Source of the DNA: Butyrivibrio sp. MC2021
GTDB taxonomy: Bacteria; Bacillota; Clostridia; Lachnospirales; Lachnospiraceae
Assembly: GCF_000621605.1 (NCBI RefSeq)
Contig: NZ_JHXX01000001.1
Span: 62,001-126,000, forward strand
Direction: 5' to 3'
DNA: 64,000 nucleotides
Positions 44,806-54,455 of the stretch are shown in pieces. The notes beneath the pieces were generated by a model. The model was not told the origin of the DNA. It did not search any database and worked only from the letters and a program-made list of their open reading frames with translations. Every line of letters starts with the position of its first letter. Positions within the stretch are counted from its first letter, which is position 1. Made by a program: the position numbers and the translations under genes.

Positions 44806-46675
44806 TGATCAAAACAAAAATATAGTAGATATGACTCTCCGGGATATGGAGGCATATAAGTCCGACAGAATCAGCAGCAGTAAAGAAAGAGCAAGGAACA
44901 TATCCATAAAATATAAAATTGCATTCATGACTGTTTTAGTGGCGCTTATCCCAATGACGGTACTGACGGTTATGATGCTGTTTTTTTATAACAGAGCAAT
45001 CATGGAACGCGGAAACAAGCACATCGAGGAAAATATCAGGATCATGGCTGACAGGATAACCTCTGTGCTTAATAATGGTGAGCTCTGTTCAAACAATCTT
45101 ACTATAGAATTCAGCTCTTATTACAATGATAAGTCAATGAAGCAGGTAACCAGAGACTCAAAGGTCGCATCTTTGATGTCCCAGTCCCTGCTTATTTATC
45201 ATGGCATTTCATCTATTGTTTTTATTGATACAGAGGGCCGTTTTTACAGTACTGACCCAAAGCTTCTGGACATACAGGACGAAATAGTGAACTCCGACTA
45301 TGTTCAGGAATTAAAAGAGGCCAGTGGAAAGACCTATCTGCTTGATCCCACCAAGAACCTAATGAACAGGAATGACAAGGAAATAATCACCATGGGAAAG
45401 CATGGAATTAATGTTCTTACGGGCTCAACCTTTGGCTATCTTTTTATAAATATGAATAAAGATTACCTGATAGAATCTTCAGAAAGTGATATAAGCTATT
45501 ATTTTTTGTATGACCCAAACGGCTTTTGCATATCGACTTCTGATGTTAAGGATCAGATATACGGCGATGAAAAACTGATAAATTCTTTGTTTTCCGAGGA
45601 ACGTACCAGAATAAGGTATAAAAAAGAAAACTATCTAATTGCAAGAGGTGATATAGAACGATACCATTGGACAATTGTGGGAGTTACAAATCTAAACAGA
45701 TTTAATGTGACCGGAAAAGACCTGCAGTTTATCCTTTTTACGACCTTCGGAGTTACTGCGGTTCTTCTTTTGTTGTCCATGACAGTATCTGTAAATATGA
45801 TCACGAAACCGCTAAAAATGCTTCATGACGGCGCCCAACAGATAGCGGAAGGTGATATGAGCTTCAGATTCCGTTTCAAATACAAGGATGAGATAGGCAG
45901 GCTTGGAAGAATTTTTAATTATATGACTCAGAAGAATCTTGAGCTCATAAAGCAGGTGAATGACGAGGCCAAGAAAAAGAGAGAGTACGAGCTGGCTCTT
46001 ATTCAGGAACAGGTAAAGCCGCATTTTTTGTATAATACTCTGGACATCATTATAATGCTTATTGAGATGAACAGGTCCAAAGAGGCGGCCAGGGTAACTC
46101 AGAAGCTTGCAAATTATTATAAGAATTCACTTTCCGGAAGCGAGGATATAGTCACAATAGAAAGGGAATCCCAGATCATCAGAGATTATCTTGATCTACA
46201 GACCATGCGCTATGGTGATAAATTTAACTATGACATTGATATAGATGAAAGCATCGATGACTGTCAGATTCCTAAGATGACGCTGCAGCCTCTGGTGGAA
46301 AATGCAATATATCACGGCATAAAAAACAAAGCGGAATGGGGTAAAATTCTTGTCTCGGGACATAAGCTTAGCTTAAACGGCAATGATATTTGCGAGCTTA
46401 TAGTTCAGGATGACGGCGTTGGCATGGACGAAGAAGAGCTGACCAAGCTAAATGAGATCCTTACAGAGGATGTAAAGCATACAGAATCTGAAGATTTGGA
46501 TGAAAAAGAAGCGGAGATATCCAATCATGACAGAACCAAAGGCGGCAGTCATTTTGGTCTGTACAGTGTGTCCCATAGGATAAAGCTGTATTTTGGAAAT
46601 GAATACGGAGCAAGGATAGAGAGCAAAAAAGGTGAAGGTACCAAGGTTGTTATAACCCTTCCATACAAAAAATAA
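44777..46675 (+). CDS. YesM-type sensor histidine kinase
   Basis: 632 residues: cytosolic N-terminus (~1-50), TM1 (~52-75), a ~230-residue extracellular sensor, TM2 (~318-342), HAMP (NMITKPLKMLHDGAQQIAEGD), a coiled segment, the His_kinase domain QEQVKPHFLYNTLD with His416, and a HATPase with LQPLVENAIYHG and DDGVGMDEEE. The LytS/YesM class usually senses extracellular sugars or the state of a sugar transporter. ATG 44777 overlaps the HAD gene by 29 nt with GGAAGA upstream; a later start is possible. The response regulator follows 20 nt downstream. Confidence 0.92.
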   Translation: MPVRNMKRHNDQNKNIVDMTLRDMEAYKSDRISSSKERARNISIKYKIAFMTVLVALIPMTVLTVMMLFFYNRAIMERGNKHIEENIRIMADRITSVLNNGELCSNNLTIEFSSYYNDKSMKQVTRDSKVASLMSQSLLIYHGISSIVFIDTEGRFYSTDPKLLDIQDEIVNSDYVQELKEASGKTYLLDPTKNLMNRNDKEIITMGKHGINVLTGSTFGYLFINMNKDYLIESSESDISYYFLYDPNGFCISTSDVKDQIYGDEKLINSLFSEERTRIRYKKENYLIARGDIERYHWTIVGVTNLNRFNVTGKDLQFILFTTFGVTAVLLLLSMTVSVNMITKPLKMLHDGAQQIAEGDMSFRFRFKYKDEIGRLGRIFNYMTQKNLELIKQVNDEAKKKREYELALIQEQVKPHFLYNTLDIIIMLIEMNRSKEAARVTQKLANYYKNSLSGSEDIVTIERESQIIRDYLDLQTMRYGDKFNYDIDIDESIDDCQIPKMTLQPLVENAIYHGIKNKAEWGKILVSGHKLSLNGNDICELIVQDDGVGMDEEELTKLNEILTEDVKHTESEDLDEKEAEISNHDRTKGGSHFGLYSVSHRIKLYFGNEYGARIESKKGEGTKVVITLPYKK

Positions 46676-46694
46676 AAACCGGAGATTTTTTAAC

Positions 46695-48302
46695 ATGATA
46701 AAAATATTGATTGTAGATGATATGCCGATCTTTCTTGAATATTTAAGAGGCTGTATAGACTGGAAGTCTTATGGTTTTGAGATATGCTGTGAAGCCCGTG
46801 ACGGAAAAGAGGCACTTCAGAAAATAGAAGAATTCTATCCGGACGTAGTGCTTACCGATATTACAATGCCCTATATAAACGGCCTTGAACTTGCGGAGCG
46901 CATTACCAAGGATTATCCTGATATTTCCGTGATACTGATCACCGGTAACAATGAGTTTGAATATGCTCGTAAGGCTGTAAAAATCGGGGTTTGCGACTAT
47001 ATTGTAAAGCCCTTTGAAAAAGAAGAGCTTATCCTTAGTCTTCTTAAGCTCCAGGACAATATAGGCAAGGCTGTAGAAAATACTGATGTATCCCCAAGAA
47101 GAAAGAATCGTGATGAGAGGCTGAGAGCTCTTATCTATGCAGGAACAGGAAGCAATAAAGATACGGAGATTGAAGCACTTTCTTTTTTCTATGATGCGGC
47201 AGATAAAGAAAGGGCGCAGCTTGAAATTGAGAACAAAGGACTGCTTGTAGCTCTCTTTAAGTTTGATATCACAGATGCCGGAAACGGTGCGGATTCTGTT
47301 GAGAGCCTTATGAACTGGGAGCGTCTTATCGCAAAAATGCTTGAGGATAAACTGGAAATAACAGGTAAGTTCAGGGTTTTTCATGACTATGAGAACAATA
47401 TTGTTGTGATCATGAGGTTTGATGATGATAAGGAGCTGGAAAGCTTCAAGGGATATGAGTTTACGGATATAATACAGATCGTTAAGAGCCAGCTTGAAAT
47501 TGACAGCGCCATAGCGCTTACCAAAGCGGCCAATATCTCATCTGTGAAGGGAGCCTATGAGAAGGCGCTAAACTTTTTAGCAGGTAAGGGATATGGCAGA
47601 TTTTTTGATATAAGGAACAATCAGGAAAATGTGTCCTATACTTCTTTGGATGCCATTTTCAGACTTAACAGGGATATAGAAAGCCTTCAGGCAGATGATG
47701 CGGAGGCTGTTATAAATGAGCTATGGAGCAAGATAAAAGAGAAGAATAATGCGGGTAATACGGATGCTGCTCCGGGATTTACTGAAATGAACCTTCTTAG
47801 CAGCGCAGTCAGCATCCTTATGACGAATATCATAAGCTCAGGTTTTTCCGTGGATAAAATCTTTGGAGAGGATTTTGTACCGGAGAAATTCTTTGCTATG
47901 GCTGAAACAAGTGAGAAAATGCGTGAAAACGTTATCTTTCTCTACAAAAAGAGGATTGAGTTTGAAAAGGGAAAAAAGGACAGCAGAGAGCACGATATTG
48001 CCCAAGCTGCCAAAGAATATATAGAGGCCAACTATACCAACAGTGAACTTTCGATTTCCGATATTTCCGAAGCTCTTTGCGTAAACCAGACCTATCTTAG
48101 AAAAATGTTTAAAAGCGAGATGAATATGACTCTCACTGAGTATATTACACAGCTTCGTATGCAGGAGGCCAAGAGACTTATAACAACCACAGAGGAAAAA
48201 CTTTCTTCCGTTGCTGAACAGGTGGGTTACAGTGATGTGAGCTATTTTTCCAATGTTTTCAAGAAATACTACGGCACCTCTCCGAGAAGCATGAAAGGGT
48301 AA
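46695..48302 (+). CDS. YesN-type response regulator with AraC DNA-binding domain
   Basis: 535 residues: receiver domain (~1-120) with phospho-acceptor Asp55 in LTDITMP and Lys in VKPFEKEE, a long helical middle (~130-425), and two AraC helix-turn-helix motifs at the C-terminus (ISDISEALCVNQTYLRKMFK and VAEQVGYSDVSYFSNVFKKYYG). Partner of the kinase upstream. Family knowledge says such pairs activate neighbouring sugar-uptake operons; the ABC transporter at 40.1-43.3 kb is the natural target here, which is an inference. Confidence 0.93.
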   Translation: MIKILIVDDMPIFLEYLRGCIDWKSYGFEICCEARDGKEALQKIEEFYPDVVLTDITMPYINGLELAERITKDYPDISVILITGNNEFEYARKAVKIGVCDYIVKPFEKEELILSLLKLQDNIGKAVENTDVSPRRKNRDERLRALIYAGTGSNKDTEIEALSFFYDAADKERAQLEIENKGLLVALFKFDITDAGNGADSVESLMNWERLIAKMLEDKLEITGKFRVFHDYENNIVVIMRFDDDKELESFKGYEFTDIIQIVKSQLEIDSAIALTKAANISSVKGAYEKALNFLAGKGYGRFFDIRNNQENVSYTSLDAIFRLNRDIESLQADDAEAVINELWSKIKEKNNAGNTDAAPGFTEMNLLSSAVSILMTNIISSGFSVDKIFGEDFVPEKFFAMAETSEKMRENVIFLYKKRIEFEKGKKDSREHDIAQAAKEYIEANYTNSELSISDISEALCVNQTYLRKMFKSEMNMTLTEYITQLRMQEAKRLITTTEEKLSSVAEQVGYSDVSYFSNVFKKYYGTSPRSMKG

Positions 48303-48368
48303 ATTTGAGCTTTGATGTTATTTTGTACAATTAAAGCCTGATAATTTGCGGCTATGACTAATGAAAAA

Positions 48369-48432
48369 CAGGCTTCATAGATATAACCTTTAAGTATAAA
48401 AAGTATTAAGGGGGGGATATCTATGAAGCCTG
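48369..48432 (+). promoter_or_regulatory. 16-bp perfect inverted repeat enclosing ribosome site and start codon of the CPBP gene
   Basis: Bases 48369-48384 are exactly complementary to 48417-48432. In mRNA the 32-nt loop would hold the AAGGGGGG ribosome site (48408-48416) while the stem would contain the ATG at 48423-48425. The structure would block translation unless opened; alternatively it is a DNA operator. Confidence 0.75.
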
Positions 48433-49403
48433 AATTTTTATGTCTTTTCAAACCAAGTAAAATTAACGACAGAAATTATTATACTTTCAGCAGTTTTCGA
48501 AAACGTTATAAGTGGTACTATCCCATATTGACCGCTTCTCTTGCTCTTGTTTTTTTTATTGTTTTCCTTATCATGATTGTTTTATTGTCCGGTGGAATTT
48601 CATTACTAACTACTGGAAATTTCTTTGCTGCCCTTGATACACCTTCAGGATATGAAGGTATGGATTTTTATACTCCTGAAGGTGTGATACTTTCATTTGG
48701 TGGCATTGCCGTAATTTATCCTGCAATATTATTGGCGGCTTTGGTAACAAGGGAAAGGCCTCTTCACACTTTTATATCTTCAAGGGGAGGGTGGAACTGG
48801 CATATATTCTTCGTTGGATTGTTTGCAGCATTCCTGGCCAATGGCCTTCCTCAGATAATCCTGTGGGCAGTACAAGGCGGACTAAAGGATCTTACCTTTG
48901 GTTATACTTTTTGGGGCTTTATTTGCTTCCTGATCTTACTTCCGTTCCAATGTCTTGCTGAAGAGTACATGTTCAGGGCCTTTCTGGGACAGACCCTTGG
49001 AGCATGGTTAAAAATTCCTGCTTTGGCCATAATATTGCAGTCAATAGTCTTCACCTTACTGCATGGTTATGATATACGAGGGCAAATTACAATCTTTAAC
49101 TGCGGTATTATATTCGGATTGATCGCCTGGTATACAGAGGGAATAGAAGTGGCTGTTGCTGCGCATCTGATCAACAACTTCTTTTCTTTTATGATCTGCG
49201 GGCTTGAAGGCTCAGTTGCTTCAAGTGAGGTCAGTGTTGCAGAGATGATATTCGGCATGGCTCTTGACATAGCACTTCTTGTAATTGTCATTTTTATCAA
49301 TAAAAAAACAGACTGGTTCAAAGTCAAAAAACCCGAATCCGTCGAACCAAACGAAGCAGCCGGTGTTGAATATGGGGATTTTGTTAGGTATAATCAAATA
49401 TAA
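48423..49403 (+). CDS. CPBP-family intramembrane metalloprotease
   Basis: 326 residues with about eight membrane helices. The CPBP (Abi/Rce1) motifs are present: EEYMFR (Glu180, Glu181, Arg185), FTLLHG and HLINNF, which together bind the catalytic metal. Members cleave prenylated or other substrates within the membrane and include bacteriocin-immunity and stress-related proteins. The start codon is buried in a 16-bp hairpin, implying post-transcriptional control. The C-terminal tail is soluble and acidic. The next gene, proA, follows after 34 nt. Confidence 0.85.
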   Translation: MKPEFLCLFKPSKINDRNYYTFSSFRKRYKWYYPILTASLALVFFIVFLIMIVLLSGGISLLTTGNFFAALDTPSGYEGMDFYTPEGVILSFGGIAVIYPAILLAALVTRERPLHTFISSRGGWNWHIFFVGLFAAFLANGLPQIILWAVQGGLKDLTFGYTFWGFICFLILLPFQCLAEEYMFRAFLGQTLGAWLKIPALAIILQSIVFTLLHGYDIRGQITIFNCGIIFGLIAWYTEGIEVAVAAHLINNFFSFMICGLEGSVASSEVSVAEMIFGMALDIALLVIVIFINKKTDWFKVKKPESVEPNEAAGVEYGDFVRYNQI

Positions 49404-49437
49404 GTGCGTTTTTGGTTTAGTTTCAAGGAGGAGCGGT

Positions 49438-50679
49438 ATGGAATTATTAGAGATCTGCCAGAGAGCGAAAGCTTCAAAGTATAAGATTCAGAACCTGTCA
49501 ACCGATCAGAAGAACAAAGCGCTTCTGGTTGTAGCTGATAAGCTTGTTGAGAATGCAGCTGATATTATTGCAGCCAACCAAAAAGACTATGAGCGCGGTG
49601 AAAAGAACGGTATGCATCAGGGAATGCTGGACCGCCTTAAACTTGATGAAAAACGTATTCAGGCCATGGCTGAGGGACTTAAGCAGGTTGCGGACCTGGA
49701 GGATCCCATCGGCACAGAGATAGAACATTTCGACAGACCCAACGGTCTTCATATAAAGAAGGTGAGAGTGCCTCTTGGAGTTATTGGTATCATCTATGAA
49801 TCAAGGCCCAATGTTACGGCGGACGCCTTCAGTCTTACTTTTAAATCCGGTAATTCAGTTATATTAAAAGGCGGAAGTGATGCCATCGACAGCAATATCG
49901 CCATTACAAAAGTTATAAGAGATGCGCTTTCAGAGGAGGGCATTGATCCCGATGCTGTTCAGCTCATTGAGGATACAGACAGAAGCGTTACAACCAAGTT
50001 CATGCAGATGAATGACTACGTTGACGTTCTGATTCCAAGAGGCAGCGCTAGGCTTATCAAGGCGGTGGTTGAGAATTCAACTATTCCTGTGATCGAGACA
50101 GGAACCGGTAATTGCCACATCTATGTGGACAAGGATGCTGATTTTGAGAAGGCTATTCCCATCATAATCAATGCCAAGACCCAGAGAATCGGTGTCTGCA
50201 ATGCCGCAGAGTCCCTTGTGGTTCATGAGGCGGTGAAGGATGCCTTTTTACCTCTTTTTGCAAAAGCAATGAAGGAACATAATGTTGAGGTCAGAGCTGA
50301 CAAGGACAGCAAGGCTATCCTTACAGATGCTGTGGATGCCACAGAAGAGGACTTCGGAAAAGAGTATCTTGACTACATTATTTCCGTTAAGACAGTAAAA
50401 GATGTTGATGAAGCCATTGAGCACATCAACAAATATAATACAGGTCATTCTGAGTCTATCATCACTGAGAATCAGGAGACTGCTGACAAGTTCCTTAGCA
50501 GAGTGGATGCTGCCTGCGTTTATCACAATGTATCCACAAGATTTACAGATGGTTTCGAATTCGGTTTCGGGGCAGAGATCGGTATCAGCACACAGAAGCT
50601 CCATGCCAGAGGCCCTATGGGACTTAAAGAACTTACATCTTACAAGTATCAGATTTTTGGGAATGGTCAGGTAAGATAA
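49438..50679 (+). CDS. proA: Gamma-glutamyl phosphate reductase
   Basis: 413 residues. Second enzyme of proline synthesis, reducing gamma-glutamyl phosphate with NADPH to glutamate semialdehyde. Motifs: [45 protein letters not shown] with catalytic Cys254, and [21 protein letters not shown]. The frame is open upstream to 49285, but the ATG at 49438 has AAGGAGG 9 nt upstream and gives the normal N-terminus. It is separated from proB by 37 kb. Confidence 0.96.
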   Translation: MELLEICQRAKASKYKIQNLSTDQKNKALLVVADKLVENAADIIAANQKDYERGEKNGMHQGMLDRLKLDEKRIQAMAEGLKQVADLEDPIGTEIEHFDRPNGLHIKKVRVPLGVIGIIYESRPNVTADAFSLTFKSGNSVILKGGSDAIDSNIAITKVIRDALSEEGIDPDAVQLIEDTDRSVTTKFMQMNDYVDVLIPRGSARLIKAVVENSTIPVIETGTGNCHIYVDKDADFEKAIPIIINAKTQRIGVCNAAESLVVHEAVKDAFLPLFAKAMKEHNVEVRADKDSKAILTDAVDATEEDFGKEYLDYIISVKTVKDVDEAIEHINKYNTGHSESIITENQETADKFLSRVDAACVYHNVSTRFTDGFEFGFGAEIGISTQKLHARGPMGLKELTSYKYQIFGNGQVR

Positions 50680-50706
50680 TACTTTTGGGGATTTGGGAGG
50701 TTATTT

Positions 50707-51816
50707 ATGGCATTGACCAAAGAGGAACTTCTTGGTGCCAAGGAGCACATAATAGAGGTTTCAAGAGAACTACATGATATTGGATTGTTGGTAAGGACCT
50801 GGGGAAACATCAGCTGCAGAATAGATGCAGACCATTTTCTGATAACACCCAGCGGAATCAGATACGAGGATCTTACTCCGGATATGATCGTTGCTGTCAA
50901 TATCAATGATCTTACCTATGAGAGCAAATACAAGCCCTCCAGCGAGAAGGCTGTTCATGCCGCCTGCTACAAGGTGAGAAAGGATATTAGATTCATTGTC
51001 CACACCCATCAGGTGTATGCATCCTGCGCCGGAACTCTCGGACTTAAGAAGATAGTAACTTATTCCGAGGATCAGGATCTGGTGATTCCGGTGGCACCTT
51101 ATGCGCTTCCGGGAACTGAGAAGCTGGCCATGAATGTTTATCACACAGTAAAAAAGTACAATGATTCCAATGGCATAATAATGGCTAATCACGGGACCAT
51201 ATGTATGGGCAAGAATTCCAGGGAGGCCATCTACGAGGCAGAAAGGCTTGAGGTTGCCTGCAACAATTTCCTTATAGATGTCTGCAAGACCGACATGCAC
51301 CACGGTGTTGAGGTGGGCTTTAACTCCCACAAGGAAGAGGGCATGATCATCTATGATATAGCCGATACTCCCGAGAGAGTTAAACAGATTCATCAGGAAA
51401 TCTACAGAAGAAGACCGGATGTTAAATACATTATTCATAATAAATCAGAGGCTGTAATGACTGTTTCAAGAAGAGCCAGTCACATGAGGCCGCTTCTTGA
51501 CGATTTTGCCCAGCTCATAGGATACAGTGTGAAGATTCCCAGCAATGAGCATGGCAAGGACGGACAGAATTATCATAATATCAAGAAAAATGTCAATGCT
51601 GTATTTTCTCTTAATGACGGAGCTTATTGTGTGGGGCCCACTGAGGATGACGCCATGGCTGTGGCCATAGTGCTTGATAAGGGATGCATAGCTTATAACG
51701 CTGTAATGAGGCATGGTGAGGGGCATTATCTTTCACTTATGGAATGTTATAAGATGAACCGCCACTACAGAAAATCTTATTCCAAGCTGGCTGATATTAA
51801 ATCATCCGGTAAATAA
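50707..51816 (+). CDS. Tandem class II aldolase/adducin-family protein
   Basis: 369 residues made of two class II aldolase-like domains. The first (~1-205) is canonical: TWGNIS, ITPSGIRYEDL, SSEKAVHAACY and HTHQ metal ligands, then ANHGT. The second (~215-360) keeps the fold pattern (RRPDVKYIIHN...) but lacks most metal ligands. Canonical members cleave or epimerise sugar phosphates such as fuculose-1-P or ribulose-5-P. The substrate is unknown. It lies in a co-directional row with proA and the S66 peptidase. Confidence 0.78.
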   Translation: MALTKEELLGAKEHIIEVSRELHDIGLLVRTWGNISCRIDADHFLITPSGIRYEDLTPDMIVAVNINDLTYESKYKPSSEKAVHAACYKVRKDIRFIVHTHQVYASCAGTLGLKKIVTYSEDQDLVIPVAPYALPGTEKLAMNVYHTVKKYNDSNGIIMANHGTICMGKNSREAIYEAERLEVACNNFLIDVCKTDMHHGVEVGFNSHKEEGMIIYDIADTPERVKQIHQEIYRRRPDVKYIIHNKSEAVMTVSRRASHMRPLLDDFAQLIGYSVKIPSNEHGKDGQNYHNIKKNVNAVFSLNDGAYCVGPTEDDAMAVAIVLDKGCIAYNAVMRHGEGHYLSLMECYKMNRHYRKSYSKLADIKSSGK

Positions 51817-51843
51817 TCAATTCATTTTTTATGAGGGAAAAAT

Positions 51844-52938
51844 ATGATCAAAAGACCTGTTTCTATTGGTAAGGGAGATACCATCGGAATAACAGCTCCA
51901 TCCTTTGCGCCTTCAGTGGAACCCTACAGCCTTATGTACGGAGTTGCCCTTAAAAAGCTCAGGGAGAGGGGCTATAACATTGTTGAAGGCTATACCGTTC
52001 ATACAGGAGACGGAATCGGCATCAGTACAGATCCAAAGGTTTGCGCAAAAGAACTTATGGAGTTTTACCTTCGGGATGATGTGGATGCCATTATTTCCGC
52101 AGGGGGCGGTGAGCTTATGAATGAAACCATAACCCACGTGGATTTCAAGGCTCTTAAGGCCGGCAAGCCCAAGTGGTTTCTTGGTTATTCGGACAACACC
52201 AACTTCATCTTTCCACTGGTGACAATTACAGGTGTCATGGGAATATACGGCCCCTGTGTGTGCCATTATGCAAAAGAGTGGGAGAAGCCTGAGGAAGATG
52301 TTTTTGCGCTCCTTGAGGGAACTTCCAAGAGCTTTACAGGATATGAGAGATTCTGCAGACCTGCTCCCAGGACCCAGGCTCCGGAAGATGAACAGCCTAG
52401 GGATGAAAAAAGTCTTGAGGAGATCTTCAGTATTCCCTACGCTTACGATGCCGACAAGGTGCTTGCATCTTACGAGTGTGCCGGAGGAAAAGCTGTAAAG
52501 GCTGACGCATCAAAGACTCTTGGCATGAGGGGCGTAGTCCTTGGCGGTTGTCTTGATGTCCTAGCCAATCTTGTGGGAACACGTTTTGACAATATGAAAA
52601 AGTTCAATCAGGAAAATCCTGATGCTATCTGGATGCTCGAAGCCTGTGATCTTACTCCCATGAGCATAAGAAGGTCAATATGGAATCTCAGGGAAGCCGG
52701 ATGGTTTGATAATGCCAGAGGATTTCTTATCGGTAGGCCTCTGACTGCCTTTGAGAGCGAGATGATGGGAGTAGATCAATATAATGCTGTTACTTCTATG
52801 CTGGAGGGATTTGGTGTGCCGATTATCCTTGATGCGGATTTCGGACATCTTGATCCGCAGCTTCCTCTCGTTATGGGAGCTGATGCAAAAGTTACAGTAT
52901 GCGGTAATGATTTGAGGGTAGAGTATTTAGATGATTAA
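51844..52938 (+). CDS. S66-family peptidase (LD-carboxypeptidase / MccF-like)
   Basis: 364 residues. N-terminal KGDTIGITAPS, then the nucleophile Ser116 in the GYSDNT loop, a Glu in WMLEACDLTP and a His in DADFGHLDPQLPL, the Ser-Glu-His set of S66 enzymes. Members trim L,D-bonds in muropeptides or hydrolyse microcin C. With GH25 and VanY-type genes nearby a peptidoglycan-recycling role is plausible but not proven. An insert of ~35 residues (~175-210) is longer than in LdcA and points to the MccF-like branch. Overlaps the next gene by 8 nt. Confidence 0.85.
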   Translation: MIKRPVSIGKGDTIGITAPSFAPSVEPYSLMYGVALKKLRERGYNIVEGYTVHTGDGIGISTDPKVCAKELMEFYLRDDVDAIISAGGGELMNETITHVDFKALKAGKPKWFLGYSDNTNFIFPLVTITGVMGIYGPCVCHYAKEWEKPEEDVFALLEGTSKSFTGYERFCRPAPRTQAPEDEQPRDEKSLEEIFSIPYAYDADKVLASYECAGGKAVKADASKTLGMRGVVLGGCLDVLANLVGTRFDNMKKFNQENPDAIWMLEACDLTPMSIRRSIWNLREAGWFDNARGFLIGRPLTAFESEMMGVDQYNAVTSMLEGFGVPIILDADFGHLDPQLPLVMGADAKVTVCGNDLRVEYLDD

Positions 52939-54367
52939 AACAATGCAGAAAGTTCTCCTGGCATTTTCGGGGGCCCTGGTCATCGGAGTTGTAATAGGAC
53001 TCCTTTTTCTGGGGAAAGACAGTGAGAACGTAGATATTGCAACAACTGAAGAAACAACAATTTTCGAAGAAGTTACGGCTCTTGAGGCTTTGGATGCCGG
53101 GGCCATAGACGGAGATACATTAAGAGCGGAGCACGGCGTGGTGACTGCTGCCGAAGATTCCTCGGAAGAGCATAAAGACGTGACCGTGAATATTTCCCTC
53201 AGATCCATTCAAAAGGATCTTAAGATCAAGTTTTCCGATAATGAGACCGGAAGACTTATTGATAAAGTACCATTTACGGTTTCTGTAAAAAGCGGGGACG
53301 GCACTTCTATCTATGATGATACCGACAGGGACGGAATGATATATCTGCCTGCGGTTCCGGCAGGTGATATAACGGTTTTCATGTCTGATATCACAGAGGG
53401 AAATGTCACCTATAAGGCAGCCAAGACCCAGACAATAACTGTGGCTGAGAAGATTGAGTATGCCAAGATCGATGTCTCTGATGAGATTAAGACCGAGGAT
53501 CAGGTTAATGTAGCCGAAGAGGATACCAAGGTTCAGGATGAGGACCAGACCACAGGAGGAACTCCGGAAAAAGATGAGTCCTCTGAAGACTCAGAACAGG
53601 CATCTGAGCCACAGGAATCCTATGACGAAGATATTTCAGATGATGCGGAAGATCTTATTGCACAGATCGAGGATGAGACCGCTGCTGCGGAGATAAGCAG
53701 ACAGGCAGCTTCAGGCACTATTGAAAGACCTACGGAGCCGGATCAGCCCAGTAGCGAAGAAGTTGCTGCAGCCCATGCGGGAACCAAAGGCATTGATGTC
53801 TCCAAACATAACGGAAATATTGATTGGGGAGCAGTTAAAGCATCGGGAATTGATTTTGCCATTATCAGATGTGGATACAGAGGCTCCAGCTCCGGAGCAC
53901 TTATTGTGGATCCTATGTACACCGCCAATATTAATGGGGCCAAGAGTGCAGGCCTTAATGTTGGAGTTTATTTCTTTTCCCAGGCTGTCAATGAAGCGGA
54001 AGCTGTGGAAGAGGCTTCTATGGTTCTTGATCTCATAAGCCCATACAGTCTCCAGTATCCTGTTTATATCGATGTTGAAAAGAGTAACGGAAGAGGAGAT
54101 GCCATCAGTGCTGATGAAAGAACAGCTGTGACAAGAGCTTTCCTTTCAACCATACAGAATGCCGGTTATTCTTGCGGAGTTTATTCCAATAAGATCTGGT
54201 TTGAGAACCGTATCAATACCGGAAGCCTTCTTGATTTTCACATCTGGCTTGCCCAGTATGTGGATATCCCGACCTATACAGCAACCCGTTACGATATGTG
54301 GCAGTATACCTCTAAGGGACAGGTTACCGGTATTGGCGGAAATGTTGATATGAATGTGATCAGGTAA
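52931..54367 (+). CDS. Membrane-anchored GH25 lysozyme-like protein
   Basis: 478 residues: an N-terminal membrane anchor (~8-28), an acidic beta domain (~70-180), a disordered Glu/Ser/Pro-rich linker (~185-285), and a C-terminal GH25 muramidase domain (~288-478) with GIDVSKHNGNIDW, IRCGYRG, YPVYIDVEKS and WLAQY. GH25 enzymes cut the MurNAc-GlcNAc bond of peptidoglycan. The start overlaps the S66 gene, suggesting joint expression of two wall hydrolases. Confidence 0.88.
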   Translation: MIKTMQKVLLAFSGALVIGVVIGLLFLGKDSENVDIATTEETTIFEEVTALEALDAGAIDGDTLRAEHGVVTAAEDSSEEHKDVTVNISLRSIQKDLKIKFSDNETGRLIDKVPFTVSVKSGDGTSIYDDTDRDGMIYLPAVPAGDITVFMSDITEGNVTYKAAKTQTITVAEKIEYAKIDVSDEIKTEDQVNVAEEDTKVQDEDQTTGGTPEKDESSEDSEQASEPQESYDEDISDDAEDLIAQIEDETAAAEISRQAASGTIERPTEPDQPSSEEVAAAHAGTKGIDVSKHNGNIDWGAVKASGIDFAIIRCGYRGSSSGALIVDPMYTANINGAKSAGLNVGVYFFSQAVNEAEAVEEASMVLDLISPYSLQYPVYIDVEKSNGRGDAISADERTAVTRAFLSTIQNAGYSCGVYSNKIWFENRINTGSLLDFHIWLAQYVDIPTYTATRYDMWQYTSKGQVTGIGGNVDMNVIR

Positions 54368-54455
54368 ACTTTTACTTATTTAAAGTTTTCCGGGGTTGTG
54401 ATATTATTATGATAAATGCAAGATTATTCATAAGGCTTAGGAGGCATGTTTTACA

